NCBI GenBank assembly: GCA_017881265.1
Contig: JADGRA010000025.1
Coordinates: forward strand, 1-42,907
Direction: 5' to 3'
Source: Myxococcaceae bacterium
GTDB lineage: Bacteria; Myxococcota; Myxococcia; Myxococcales; Myxococcaceae
Length of the DNA: 42,907 bases
Shown: positions 17,903 to 25,632 of the stretch, in pieces
Layout: each line of letters begins with the position of its first letter
Position numbering within the stretch: the first letter of the stretch is position 1
Program-made: the position numbers and the translations under genes
Notes under the pieces: model-generated
What the model was told of the DNA's origin: nothing
Seen by the model: the letters and a program-made list of their open reading frames with translations, nothing else
Databases searched by the model: none

Positions 17903-18925
17903 ATGACCCTCCCCCTCGCCTCCCCTCTGTCCCTCGAACCGAGTGAAGACCTCCGCAACGTCGAGGCGCTGGCCGACGCCAAGCGCCAAATCGTCGAGCA
18001 AATCGGCAAGCGCATCATCGGCCACGACGCCGTCGTCGAGCACTTGCTGGTCGCACTGTTTGCCCGCGGGCACTGTCTCTTCGTCGGCGTACCCGGACTG
18101 GCCAAGACGCTGCTCATCTCCACCCTGGCCGAGGTCCTCAACCTCGACTTCAACCGCATCCAGTTCACCCCGGACCTGATGCCCTCGGACATCACCGGCA
18201 CCGACATCCTCGAGGAGGACCGGGCCACCGGCCGGCGGGACTTTCGCTTCGTCCCGGGGCCGCTCTTCGCCAACATTGTGTTGGCCGACGAGATCAACCG
18301 GACGCCGCCCAAGACGCAGGCCGCGCTGCTGCAGGCCATGCAGGAGTACCGGGTGACCGCCGGGGGGCGCACCTACGGGCTCGAGCTGCCCTTCTGTGTC
18401 TTCGCCACCCAGAACCCCATTGAGCAGGAGGGCACCTACCCCCTGCCGGAGGCGCAGCTCGACCGCTTCATGTTCTTCGTGGACGTCGGCTACCCCTCCG
18501 CCGAGGAGGAGGCGGAGATTGTGCGGACCACCACCGGCACCGGGGCCCCGAGGCTGCAGAAGGTGCTTTCCCCGGAGCGGATTCTGGCGCTGCAGGACCT
18601 GGTGCGGCGGGTGCCGGTGCCGGACCACGTGGTGCGCCACGCCGTGGAACTGGTGCGCCACACCCGGCCCAAGGAGCCCGGGGCCCCGGACTTCATCCGC
18701 CGCAGCGTCGCCTGGGGGGCGGGCCCCCGGGCCAGCCAGTACCTCGTCCTCGGCGCCAAGGCGCGCGCCGTGCTGCAGGGCCGGTACGCGGCCAGCGTGG
18801 AGGACGTGCGCGCCCTGGCCCAGCCGGTGCTGCGCCACCGGGTGCTGCCCAACTTCACCGCCGAGTCCGAGGGCGTGACGGCCGAGCGGCTGGTGGAGCA
18901 GGTCCTCGAGCTGGTGAAGCCGTAA
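17903..18925 (+). CDS. MoxR-family AAA+ ATPase
   Basis: 340-residue cytoplasmic AAA+ protein. MoxR proteins act as chaperones for maturation of secreted or metal-containing complexes, usually with VWA partners. It shows Walker A GVPGLAKT (62-69), Walker B VLADEINR (about 127-134), the family motif AALLQAMQEYRVT, sensor region ATQNPIEQEGTYPLPEAQLDRF (Asn171, Arg188) and a C-terminal lid region. The ATG follows the peptidase stop by two bases. The next two genes encode DUF58 and BatA-type VWA proteins, the usual MoxR partners. The client protein is not evident. Confidence 0.92.
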   Translation: MTLPLASPLSLEPSEDLRNVEALADAKRQIVEQIGKRIIGHDAVVEHLLVALFARGHCLFVGVPGLAKTLLISTLAEVLNLDFNRIQFTPDLMPSDITGTDILEEDRATGRRDFRFVPGPLFANIVLADEINRTPPKTQAALLQAMQEYRVTAGGRTYGLELPFCVFATQNPIEQEGTYPLPEAQLDRFMFFVDVGYPSAEEEAEIVRTTTGTGAPRLQKVLSPERILALQDLVRRVPVPDHVVRHAVELVRHTRPKEPGAPDFIRRSVAWGAGPRASQYLVLGAKARAVLQGRYAASVEDVRALAQPVLRHRVLPNFTAESEGVTAERLVEQVLELVKP

Positions 18926-18942
18926 CCGGGGCCTGAGCGCGC

Positions 18943-19827
18943 GTGCCCCTCCTCGACGCCGCCACCATCGCCAAGCTGGCCGGGGTGAAGGTGCGGGCGC
19001 GCGCCGTCATGGAGGGAGTCCTCTCCGGGCTGCACAAGAGTCCGCACCAGGGCCAAAGCGTGGAGTTCTCCGAGCACAAGGAGTACGCGCCCGGGGACGA
19101 ATTGCGTCACCTGGACTGGAAGGCCTACGCCAAGTTCGACCGCTTCTACGTGAAGCGTTTCGAGCACGAGACCGACCTCCGGGCGGTGCTGGTGGTGGAC
19201 GCGAGCGGCTCCATGGGCTACCGGTCGGCGGCCCTGTCCAAGCTGGAGGTGGCCACCACCCTGGCCGGCGCCCTCAGCTACCTGTTGGTGCGCCAGCAGG
19301 ACGCGGCCGGGCTGTCGGTGCTGAGCGGCGGACGCTTCGCCGACGTCCCACCCCGGGCGGCCGCGGGACACTTGATGACGCTGCTCTCCACCCTCGAGGC
19401 GGTGGTGCCCGCCGGGCCGACCAACCTCCCCGCGGCCGCCGACCATCTGGCCGAGGGCCTGCCGCGCCGGGCGATGGTGGTGCTCTTCTCGGACCTCTTC
19501 GACGAGACGCCGGATGCGCTCCGCCGCATCCTCCAGCTCCGCTCGCGCAAGCACGACGTGGCCGTCTTCCAGATTCTCGACCCGGCCGAGCTGGAATTCC
19601 CCTTTGACGACCCGACGCTGTTCCTGTCGATGGAGGACGAGCGGCGCCTGGAAGTCAACGCGAGAGAGATTCGCGAGAGCTATCTGGAGGAGCTGGGGGC
19701 CTTCTTGGCGCAAACCCGCGCGCTGTGCGCGGAGATGGACGTCGACTACCAGCTGGTGCGGACCGACGACTCCCTGGACGCCGCGCTGCTGCAATTCCTC
19801 GCCAAGCGCCAGGGGCGACGCCGGTGA
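18943..19827 (+). CDS. DUF58 protein with VWA-like domain
   Basis: 294-residue soluble protein, the standard partner of MoxR ATPases. The DUF58 signature EYAPGDELRHLDWKAYAK spans about residues 48-63, followed by RFEHETDLRAVLVVDASGSMG. That contains an intact MIDAS motif DxSxS (Asp86, Ser88, Ser90), so metal-dependent protein binding is likely. It starts with GTG 17 bases after the MoxR stop, and its stop overlaps the next start (GTGA at 19824-19827). It probably links MoxR to the membrane VWA protein encoded next. Confidence 0.9.
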   Translation: MPLLDAATIAKLAGVKVRARAVMEGVLSGLHKSPHQGQSVEFSEHKEYAPGDELRHLDWKAYAKFDRFYVKRFEHETDLRAVLVVDASGSMGYRSAALSKLEVATTLAGALSYLLVRQQDAAGLSVLSGGRFADVPPRAAAGHLMTLLSTLEAVVPAGPTNLPAAADHLAEGLPRRAMVVLFSDLFDETPDALRRILQLRSRKHDVAVFQILDPAELEFPFDDPTLFLSMEDERRLEVNAREIRESYLEELGAFLAQTRALCAEMDVDYQLVRTDDSLDAALLQFLAKRQGRRR

Positions 19828-21905
19828 CGTTTGTCCACCCCTGGCTCCTCCTCGGGGCACTCGGTGCGCTGCTGCCGCTCTTGGTCCATCTCTTCGACCG
19901 CCGGCGGCCCAAGCCCCGTCCCTTCGCGGCCATCGCCTTCGTCCTGCGCAGCCACCGCCGCACCGCGTCTCGGCTGCGGCTGAAGCGACTGCTGCTGTAC
20001 ACGCTGCGCACCCTGTTGCTGCTGGCGGTACCAGTGGCCCTGGCCCGGCCGCAGCTGGTGCGGCCCGGCGCGGCCGCGCTGCGCGCCTCCGGCCCGGCCG
20101 CCACGGCCCTGGTGGTCGACCGCTCGCTCAGCATGCGCTTCCGGGACGGCGACACCCTGTTTGAGAAGGCCCGGGAGGAGGCCCGCGACGCCCTGGCCGG
20201 GCTATTGCCGGAGGAGCCCGTCACCCTCGTCCCTTGCGGTCCAGACGTCGAGGTCCCGGCGGCGCCCAGCTTTGAGCGGGCACGCCTGCGGGAGACCCTG
20301 GACACTCTGCAGCCCTCCTACGGCGGGGCGGACCTCAACCGCTGCCTGGCGCTCGCCGCCCGGGCGCTGGAGGACAACCCCCTGCCCGGAAAGCGCCTGG
20401 TGGTGGTGTCCGCCTTCACCGCCGTCTCGCTGCAGCTGGACGTGCCGGCGCCCCGGGTGAAGGTGGCGGACAAGCTGGTGCAGCCCGAGGTGGTGCTGCG
20501 GGACGTCGCCCGCGGACGGGCGCTGCCCAACCACTTCCTGCTGGACGTGAAGGCGGAGGCGGCGCCCCAGCTTGGTCCGCGCATGGTGGAAGTCACCTTC
20601 ACCGTACGCAACGTCAGCCCGGGGGAGGCGCAGGAGGTGCCGGCCGCGCTCGAACTCGGTGGCCGTCCGGTGGCCAAGGCCTTCCTCGCCCTGGCCCCAG
20701 GAAGCACCACCCAGAAGACGCTTAGCGCGCGCGCGGAGGCCGGCGGTGCGGTCACCGGTTCCATCACGCTGCAGCCAGACGCCCTGGGGGAAGACGACCG
20801 CCGGGACTTCGTCGTGCAAGTCCCGCGGGACCTCCGGGTGCTGGTGGTGGACGGCGCGCCGAATGCCGTGCGCTACCGCGACGAGGCCTTCTTCTACGAG
20901 GCAGCGCTCAGCGCGCCGGGCTCCCCGGCGCGCCCCACCCTGAGGGACGCGGAGGCCGCCGGGCGCGAGAAGCTGTCCGACTACGACGTGGTGGCGCTCC
21001 TCAACGTCCCGGCGCCATCCAGCGAGGCGGCGGCCCGGCTGAAGGCCTTCGTCGAGGCAGGGGGAGGGCTCCTTCTGTCCATGGGAGACCAGGTGGAGGC
21101 GGACAGCTGGAACCAGCGCCTCGCGGCGCTGCTTCCCCGTCCGCTGCGGCTGGTGAAAAGCGCCGGGGCCACCGGGGAGACGGCGCTTCGCCCGGCGCGC
21201 CTTGGCGACGTGGCCTGGGAGCACCCGCTCTTCCTCCCCTTCACAGACAAGGCCCGGGAGGGGCTGCTGGCCGCTCGCTTCTCCCGGTACATGCTGGTGG
21301 AGGCGGGGCAGCATGCCGGAGACAGCGCCGAGGTCCTGGCCGCCTTCGACGACGGCGCCCCGGCCCTGCTGCTGGCGCGGCGGGGCAAGGGCCGGGTGCT
21401 TTTATTCACCTCGACAGTGGACCGCGACTGGTCCGACTTCGCCATCCGGACAAGCTTCCTCCCCCTCGTCCAGCGCTCGGCGGCCTACCTGTCCGGTGGG
21501 CTGGAAGAGCGTGAGCGGGTGGAGGGCCACATCGGCCAGACGCTGGTGCTGCGGCCCGAGACGGCCGGCGCTGTCGCCGAAGTCCGCGCCCCGTCCGGAG
21601 GCAAGGTGCCGCTGCGCCCGGACGCCGACGGTGGCCTGCGCGTCGGCCCCTTCCTGGAGCCCGGCATTTACCGTGCCCTGGACGCTGCCGGCGCGCCGGC
21701 CCTGCCCCCCTTCGCGGTGGTGCTGGACGCCGCGCAGAGCGACCTCACCCGGGTGAAGCCGGAGGCGCTGGCGGCCTACTTCGGCGAGGAAGCGGTGAAG
21801 GGGCCCGCCGGGGCCAGCCAGGCCAAGGCGCCCTTCTGGACGTGGCTGCTGGTAGCCGCCGCGCTCGTCTTCTTCCTGGAGGGGACGCTGTTGCGGACGC
21901 CGTAA
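19824..21905 (+). CDS. BatA-type VWA membrane protein
   Basis: 693-residue inner-membrane protein. It starts with the aerotolerance-regulator BatA N-terminal signature (HPWLLLGALGALLPLLVHLFDRRRP) and a second membrane helix (YTLRTLLLLAVPVAL). A VWA domain has the DxSxS motif in VVDRSLSMRF. Next comes a class I glutamine amidotransferase-like fold (LVVDGAPNAV, DYDVVALLNVPAP, GGGLLLSMGD) without an obvious catalytic cysteine. A C-terminal membrane helix (LLVAAALVFFLEGTLL) closes the protein. The GTG start overlaps the DUF58 stop. Last gene of the MoxR operon; its stop faces the gshB stop 14 bases away. Confidence 0.85.
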   Translation: MTFVHPWLLLGALGALLPLLVHLFDRRRPKPRPFAAIAFVLRSHRRTASRLRLKRLLLYTLRTLLLLAVPVALARPQLVRPGAAALRASGPAATALVVDRSLSMRFRDGDTLFEKAREEARDALAGLLPEEPVTLVPCGPDVEVPAAPSFERARLRETLDTLQPSYGGADLNRCLALAARALEDNPLPGKRLVVVSAFTAVSLQLDVPAPRVKVADKLVQPEVVLRDVARGRALPNHFLLDVKAEAAPQLGPRMVEVTFTVRNVSPGEAQEVPAALELGGRPVAKAFLALAPGSTTQKTLSARAEAGGAVTGSITLQPDALGEDDRRDFVVQVPRDLRVLVVDGAPNAVRYRDEAFFYEAALSAPGSPARPTLRDAEAAGREKLSDYDVVALLNVPAPSSEAAARLKAFVEAGGGLLLSMGDQVEADSWNQRLAALLPRPLRLVKSAGATGETALRPARLGDVAWEHPLFLPFTDKAREGLLAARFSRYMLVEAGQHAGDSAEVLAAFDDGAPALLLARRGKGRVLLFTSTVDRDWSDFAIRTSFLPLVQRSAAYLSGGLEERERVEGHIGQTLVLRPETAGAVAEVRAPSGGKVPLRPDADGGLRVGPFLEPGIYRALDAAGAPALPPFAVVLDAAQSDLTRVKPEALAAYFGEEAVKGPAGASQAKAPFWTWLLVAAALVFFLEGTLLRTP

Positions 21906-21919
21906 CCCAACGGCCGCCC

Positions 21920-22912
21920 TCAGCGGGCCTTGGATGCAGCGCGCCCCGGGCGGTCCCGGGCGAGTCGCTCGACGCTGGCCACCACGCGTTCCGCCAGCGG
22001 CGTGCCGTCCAGCTTGGCCACTTCCACCAGCCCAGTGGGACTCGTCACATTCACCTCGGTGAGCCAGTCGCCAATGACGTCCAGCCCGACGAAGTGCAGG
22101 CCCTCGGTCCGCAGGTGGGGCGCCAGGCGCTCGCACAAGGCCCTGTCCCTGGCGGTGAGTGACGCCCGTACCGGCGTCCCGCCCGCGGCGAGGTTGCCGC
22201 GGTGGTCGTCGTCTCGCGGGACGCGCAGCACCGCGCCCAGGGGCTCCCCTTCCAGCACCAGGATGCGCTTGTCGCCCACGCGTGCCTCGCTCAGGTAGTG
22301 CTGCAGCATGGCCCACTCGGTGCCGGCGCGCGTGTACAGCTCGAGCAGCGCGGTGGTGTTGCGGTCCCCGCGGTGCAGCAGCACCACCCCCTCGCCGCCG
22401 TGCCCTTCGATGGGCTTGAGGACCGCCCCGTCCGGCGCCGCCTCGACGAAGGCCTTGAGCTCGCCGACGTGGCAGCTCACCAGCGTCGGAGGGGAGAGGT
22501 CCGGGAAGCGCAGCGCCCACAGGTGCTCGCTCGCGCCCCGCAGCCCGGCAGGCGAGTTGACGAAGAGCGGCGAGCGGCCCGGGGAGGCCTCCACCAGGTG
22601 GGTGGCGTGCAGGAAGGCCGCGTCGACGGGCGGGTCCTTGCGCAGCCACAGCACGTCCAGTTCCTCCAGCGCCAGCGTGCGGCTCCCCACCACCCGGAAG
22701 TGGGCGCCCTGGATGGGCTGCACCTCCACTTCCCGGGCATGCACCGCGGGCCGACCCTGGGCGTGGATGAGCTGGCGCTGCTCGAAACACAGCAGCCGGT
22801 GCCCGGCGGCCTGGGTGGCCAGCATGAGCGCGAAGGTGGTGTCGTGGTGCACCAGCACCCGCTCGAGCGGGTCCATGAGGAAGCCAACGTCCAGGCGCTC
22901 GCGGGAAGCCAA
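21920..22912 (-). CDS. gshB: Glutathione synthetase
   Basis: ATP-grasp ligase joining gamma-glutamylcysteine and glycine to give glutathione. The 330-residue protein follows E. coli GshB closely: FLMDPLERV...DTTFALMLATQAAGH, WLRKDPPVDAAF, LFVNSPAGLRGASEHLWAL, KPIEGHGGEGV, NLAAGG, GLHFVGLDVIGD and EVNVTSPTG. The start is a TTG at 22912 with GGTGGAGGG six bases upstream. The next methionine lies 12 codons in and would remove the first strand of the fold. A CAGTG/CACTG inverted repeat lies just upstream of the Shine-Dalgarno. gshA is not in the window. It is divergent from nagZ. Confidence 0.93.
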   Translation of the reverse strand: MASRERLDVGFLMDPLERVLVHHDTTFALMLATQAAGHRLLCFEQRQLIHAQGRPAVHAREVEVQPIQGAHFRVVGSRTLALEELDVLWLRKDPPVDAAFLHATHLVEASPGRSPLFVNSPAGLRGASEHLWALRFPDLSPPTLVSCHVGELKAFVEAAPDGAVLKPIEGHGGEGVVLLHRGDRNTTALLELYTRAGTEWAMLQHYLSEARVGDKRILVLEGEPLGAVLRVPRDDDHRGNLAAGGTPVRASLTARDRALCERLAPHLRTEGLHFVGLDVIGDWLTEVNVTSPTGLVEVAKLDGTPLAERVVASVERLARDRPGRAASKAR

Positions 22913-22926
22913 GGGGGACCCTCCAC

Positions 22927-22968
22927 CAGTGTCGCCACTGCGCAATAGCCACGGCGCCGCTGCGGCGC
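22927..22968. promoter_or_regulatory. Inverted repeats between gshB and nagZ
   Basis: Two inverted repeats lie in the 162-bp divergent gap. CAGTG-N4-CACTG (22927-22940) sits directly upstream of the gshB Shine-Dalgarno. GCGCCGC-T-GCGGCGC (22954-22968) follows. They could be an operator or leader hairpins; no regulator is encoded nearby. Confidence 0.3.
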
Positions 22969-23053
22969 AGCCAAAGAATGGCCTGCCGCGGGGGCAGCGG
23001 TCACTCCTGCCCCACGGGGGGGCCGAAGTCCGGCCCAGGCCCCGCGGCGCAGC

Positions 23054-23061
23054 TGCTACAG
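23054..23061 (+). promoter_or_regulatory. Candidate -10 box of nagZ (TGCTACAG)
   Basis: TGCTACAG, containing the -10-like TACAGT, ends 13 bases before the GTG of nagZ, which has no Shine-Dalgarno. The predicted transcript would have a leader of only a few bases. No matching -35 hexamer is clear. Confidence 0.35.
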
Positions 23062-23074
23062 TGCCGTCCTGCAC

Positions 23075-24175
23075 GTGGCTTCCCCCCTCGAACGGGACTG
23101 CGCCCGACTCTTCGTCGTCGGCTTTGCAGGCACTTCTGTCGACCCGGACTTGGGCGCGCTGGTTCGCGACGGGTTGCTCGGCGCCGTCCTCTTCTCCCGC
23201 AACCTGGGCCAGCCGGCCGAGTCGGCCGCCCTGGTGGAGGAGCTCAAGCGGACGGCCGGCCGTCCCTTCCTTTTGGCCGTGGACCAGGAGGGTGGGCGGG
23301 TGGCGCGGCTGCGGGGCGCGCCCTTCACCGCCCTGCCGCCCATGCGGGCGCTCGGCCGGAGAAAGGACGCGGGCCTGGCGCGTCGGGCGGGACGGCTGTT
23401 GGCGTATGAATTGGGGGCGCTGGGCATCGACTGGGACTTCGCCCCGGTGCTGGACGTGGACACCAACCCGGACAATCCCGTCATTGCCGACCGCGCGCTC
23501 TCCGCCGACGCCGAGCAGGTGGCCACCCTGGGGGTGGCCCTGGCCCAGGGCCGGGAGGAGGGAGGCGTGGCTTCCTGCGCCAAGCACTTCCCGGGCCATG
23601 GCGACACGCGCCAGGACAGCCACTGGACGCTGCCCGTGCTGACCCACTCCCTGGAACGGCTGCGCGCCGTGGAGTTGTTGCCATTTCGCCGCTATGCGGA
23701 GGCAGGACTGGCCTCGGTGATGACGGCCCACGTGCGCTTCCCTGCCCTCGGGGAAGACCTCCCGGCTACCATGAGTCGCCGCGCACTGGGCGAGCTGCTT
23801 CGGGGAGAGCTCCACTTCCGAGGCGTGTGCGTCTCGGACGACCTCGAGATGAAGGCCATCTCGGAGCACATGGGCGTGGAGGAGGCCACCGTGGAAGGAG
23901 CGCGCGCCGGGGTGGACGTCTTCCTGGTGTGCCAGCACGTGGACGTGCAGCGCCGGTGCCTGGAAGCCCTGGTGCGGGCGGTGGAGGCCGGCCACGTCAG
24001 CCGGGCCCGAATCGCCGAGGCCCACCAGCGCATCGACACCCTGGTGGCGCGCTTTGCCCACCCACCCGGCTCCCGGCTGGAACGGCTGGGAAGTGCCGAG
24101 CACCAGCGGCTGGCCGAGGGACTCTCCGCCGACGGCCCCGGCGGAGGTGACCCCACCGAGCGCGGCGTGGTCTGA
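23075..24175 (+). CDS. nagZ: Beta-N-acetylhexosaminidase (GH3), NagZ-like
   Basis: 366-residue glycoside hydrolase family 3 enzyme that removes N-acetylglucosamine from muropeptides during cell-wall recycling. The GH3 NagZ signature KHFPGHGD spans residues 170-177, with the Asp/His dyad on the following DTRQDSHWTLP loop. The nucleophile aspartate lies in VSDDLEM (253-259). AVDQEGGRVARL and FAPVLDVDTNP are also conserved. There is no signal peptide, as expected for cytoplasmic NagZ. The GTG start at 23075 lacks a Shine-Dalgarno. A Cls-like gene follows 17 bases after its stop. In bacteria with inducible AmpC, NagZ makes the signalling muropeptide; nothing here shows that role. Confidence 0.9.
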   Translation: MASPLERDCARLFVVGFAGTSVDPDLGALVRDGLLGAVLFSRNLGQPAESAALVEELKRTAGRPFLLAVDQEGGRVARLRGAPFTALPPMRALGRRKDAGLARRAGRLLAYELGALGIDWDFAPVLDVDTNPDNPVIADRALSADAEQVATLGVALAQGREEGGVASCAKHFPGHGDTRQDSHWTLPVLTHSLERLRAVELLPFRRYAEAGLASVMTAHVRFPALGEDLPATMSRRALGELLRGELHFRGVCVSDDLEMKAISEHMGVEEATVEGARAGVDVFLVCQHVDVQRRCLEALVRAVEAGHVSRARIAEAHQRIDTLVARFAHPPGSRLERLGSAEHQRLAEGLSADGPGGGDPTERGVV

Positions 24176-24192
24176 CGCGAGGGCGAGAACGA

Positions 24193-25632
24193 GTGTCCGA
24201 CCAAATCTTCCACGTCGCCTGGTACGTCGTCTTCGGCTCGCTCGAGATGCTCGGGCTGCTGCTCGCCATCCGCGCGGTGTTGAGGACGCGGACGGCCCAG
24301 GGCGCCATCGCCTGGGCGGTGGGCCTGCTCACCGTCCCGGTGCTGGCCGTCCCGCTCTACCTGGTGTTCGGCCGGAGCCGCTTCCAGGGCTACCTGGAGG
24401 CCATCCGTTCGCAGTCGGTGGAGCACCTGGGCGAGGTACAGGCCAACCTCGAGCGCATCAGCGCCTTCTCTCGCCCCCTTCCCGGACGCTGGGAGGCGGC
24501 CCTGACGGTGCTCAACCGGCTCACCCGCGCGCCGTGCACCAGCGGCAACCACGTCGAGCTGCTGGTGGACGGCGAGGCCACCTTCGGTGCCATTTTCGCC
24601 GCCATCGCCGAGGCCCGCTCCTACGTGCTGGCGCAGTTCTACATCCTCCGCGACGACGTGATTGGCCGGGCCTTTCAGGCCGCCCTGATGCAGAAGGCGC
24701 GCGCCGGGGTGCGTGTCTTTCTCTTGTACGACGAGATTGGCTGCCTCTCGCTCCCCAACCGCTACCTTGAGCGGCTGCGCTCGGCCGGGGTGGAGGTGGC
24801 GGCCTTCCAGACGACGCGCGGGCGGCAAAACCGCTTCCAAATCAACTTCCGCAACCACCGCAAAATCGTGGTCGTCGACGGACGTCTGGCCTTCACCGGC
24901 GGCAGCAACGTCGGTGACGAGTACATGGGGCGCAGCCACCGCTTTGGCCACTGGCGCGACACGCAGATTGCCCTGGAGGGGCCGGCGGTGCAGGCGGTGC
25001 AGCTGGCCTGGACGTCGGACTGGTACTGGGCCACCCGGACGCTGCCCGGGCTGGCCTGGGAGCCGGTGCCCTCGCTGCGCGGCAACGTCCCGGCCTTCGT
25101 CCTGGCGAGCGGGCCAGCCGACGCGGAGTCCCGACTTCAGCTCTTCTTCATGCACTGCCTCAGCGTCGCGAAGAAGCGGGCCTGGTTCGCCACCCCCTAC
25201 TTCGTGCCGGACGGCCCGGTCTTCGAGACGATGCGCCTGGCGGCGCTGCGCGGCGTCGACGTCCGGCTGCTGCTTCCGGAGAAGAATGACTCGAAAACCA
25301 TTGAACTGGCCGCCTTCTCCTTTCTGGAGGCGGCCGAGCGCGCGGGCATCCAGACGCTGCTCTACCGGGATGGCTTTTTGCACCAGAAGGTCATGCTGGT
25401 GGACGACGCGCTGAGCTCGGTCGGTTCGGCCAACCTGGACAACCGCTCGATGCGGCTCAACTTCGAGCTGACCACCCTGGTCGTCGACGAGGCGTTCGCC
25501 TCGCAGGTGGAGGCCATGCTGCTGCGAGACTTTCAGCGCGCGCGCCCGGTGACCGCGGCGCAGGTGCAGTCCCGGGGCTGGCCCTACCGCTTCTCGGTGA
25601 GGGCGGCCCGCCTGCTCTCGCCCATCCTCTAG
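24193..25632 (+). CDS. cls: Second cardiolipin synthase-type PLD enzyme
   Basis: 479-residue enzyme with the same plan as the protein at 7915-9339: two N-terminal membrane helices (about residues 8-29 and 36-60) and two HKD motifs. These are HRKIVVVDG (His222) with GGSN after it, and HQKVMLVDD (His397) with GSAN after it. FYILRDDVIGRAFQAAL and ATPYFVPDGPVFE are typical of bacterial ClsA. The two enzymes are clearly diverged, so this is not a recent duplication. The GTG start lies 17 bases after nagZ and the two are probably cotranscribed. Its TAG stop shares the CTAG palindrome with the stop of the convergent beta-lactamase-like gene. Confidence 0.9.
   Translation: MSDQIFHVAWYVVFGSLEMLGLLLAIRAVLRTRTAQGAIAWAVGLLTVPVLAVPLYLVFGRSRFQGYLEAIRSQSVEHLGEVQANLERISAFSRPLPGRWEAALTVLNRLTRAPCTSGNHVELLVDGEATFGAIFAAIAEARSYVLAQFYILRDDVIGRAFQAALMQKARAGVRVFLLYDEIGCLSLPNRYLERLRSAGVEVAAFQTTRGRQNRFQINFRNHRKIVVVDGRLAFTGGSNVGDEYMGRSHRFGHWRDTQIALEGPAVQAVQLAWTSDWYWATRTLPGLAWEPVPSLRGNVPAFVLASGPADAESRLQLFFMHCLSVAKKRAWFATPYFVPDGPVFETMRLAALRGVDVRLLLPEKNDSKTIELAAFSFLEAAERAGIQTLLYRDGFLHQKVMLVDDALSSVGSANLDNRSMRLNFELTTLVVDEAFASQVEAMLLRDFQRARPVTAAQVQSRGWPYRFSVRAARLLSPIL
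25629..25632. other. Shared CTAG: overlapping stop codons of convergent genes
   Basis: The palindrome CTAG gives TAG on both strands, so cls (plus) and the beta-lactamase-like gene (minus) end within the same four bases. There is no room for terminators between them. Confidence 0.95.

Noticed and set aside
22913-24103. Long minus-strand open frame opposite nagZ joined to gshB
   Set aside because: The plus-strand NagZ has all GH3 motifs. The opposite frame is His/Gly/Arg-rich with no domain, and gshB has its own TTG start and ribosome site.
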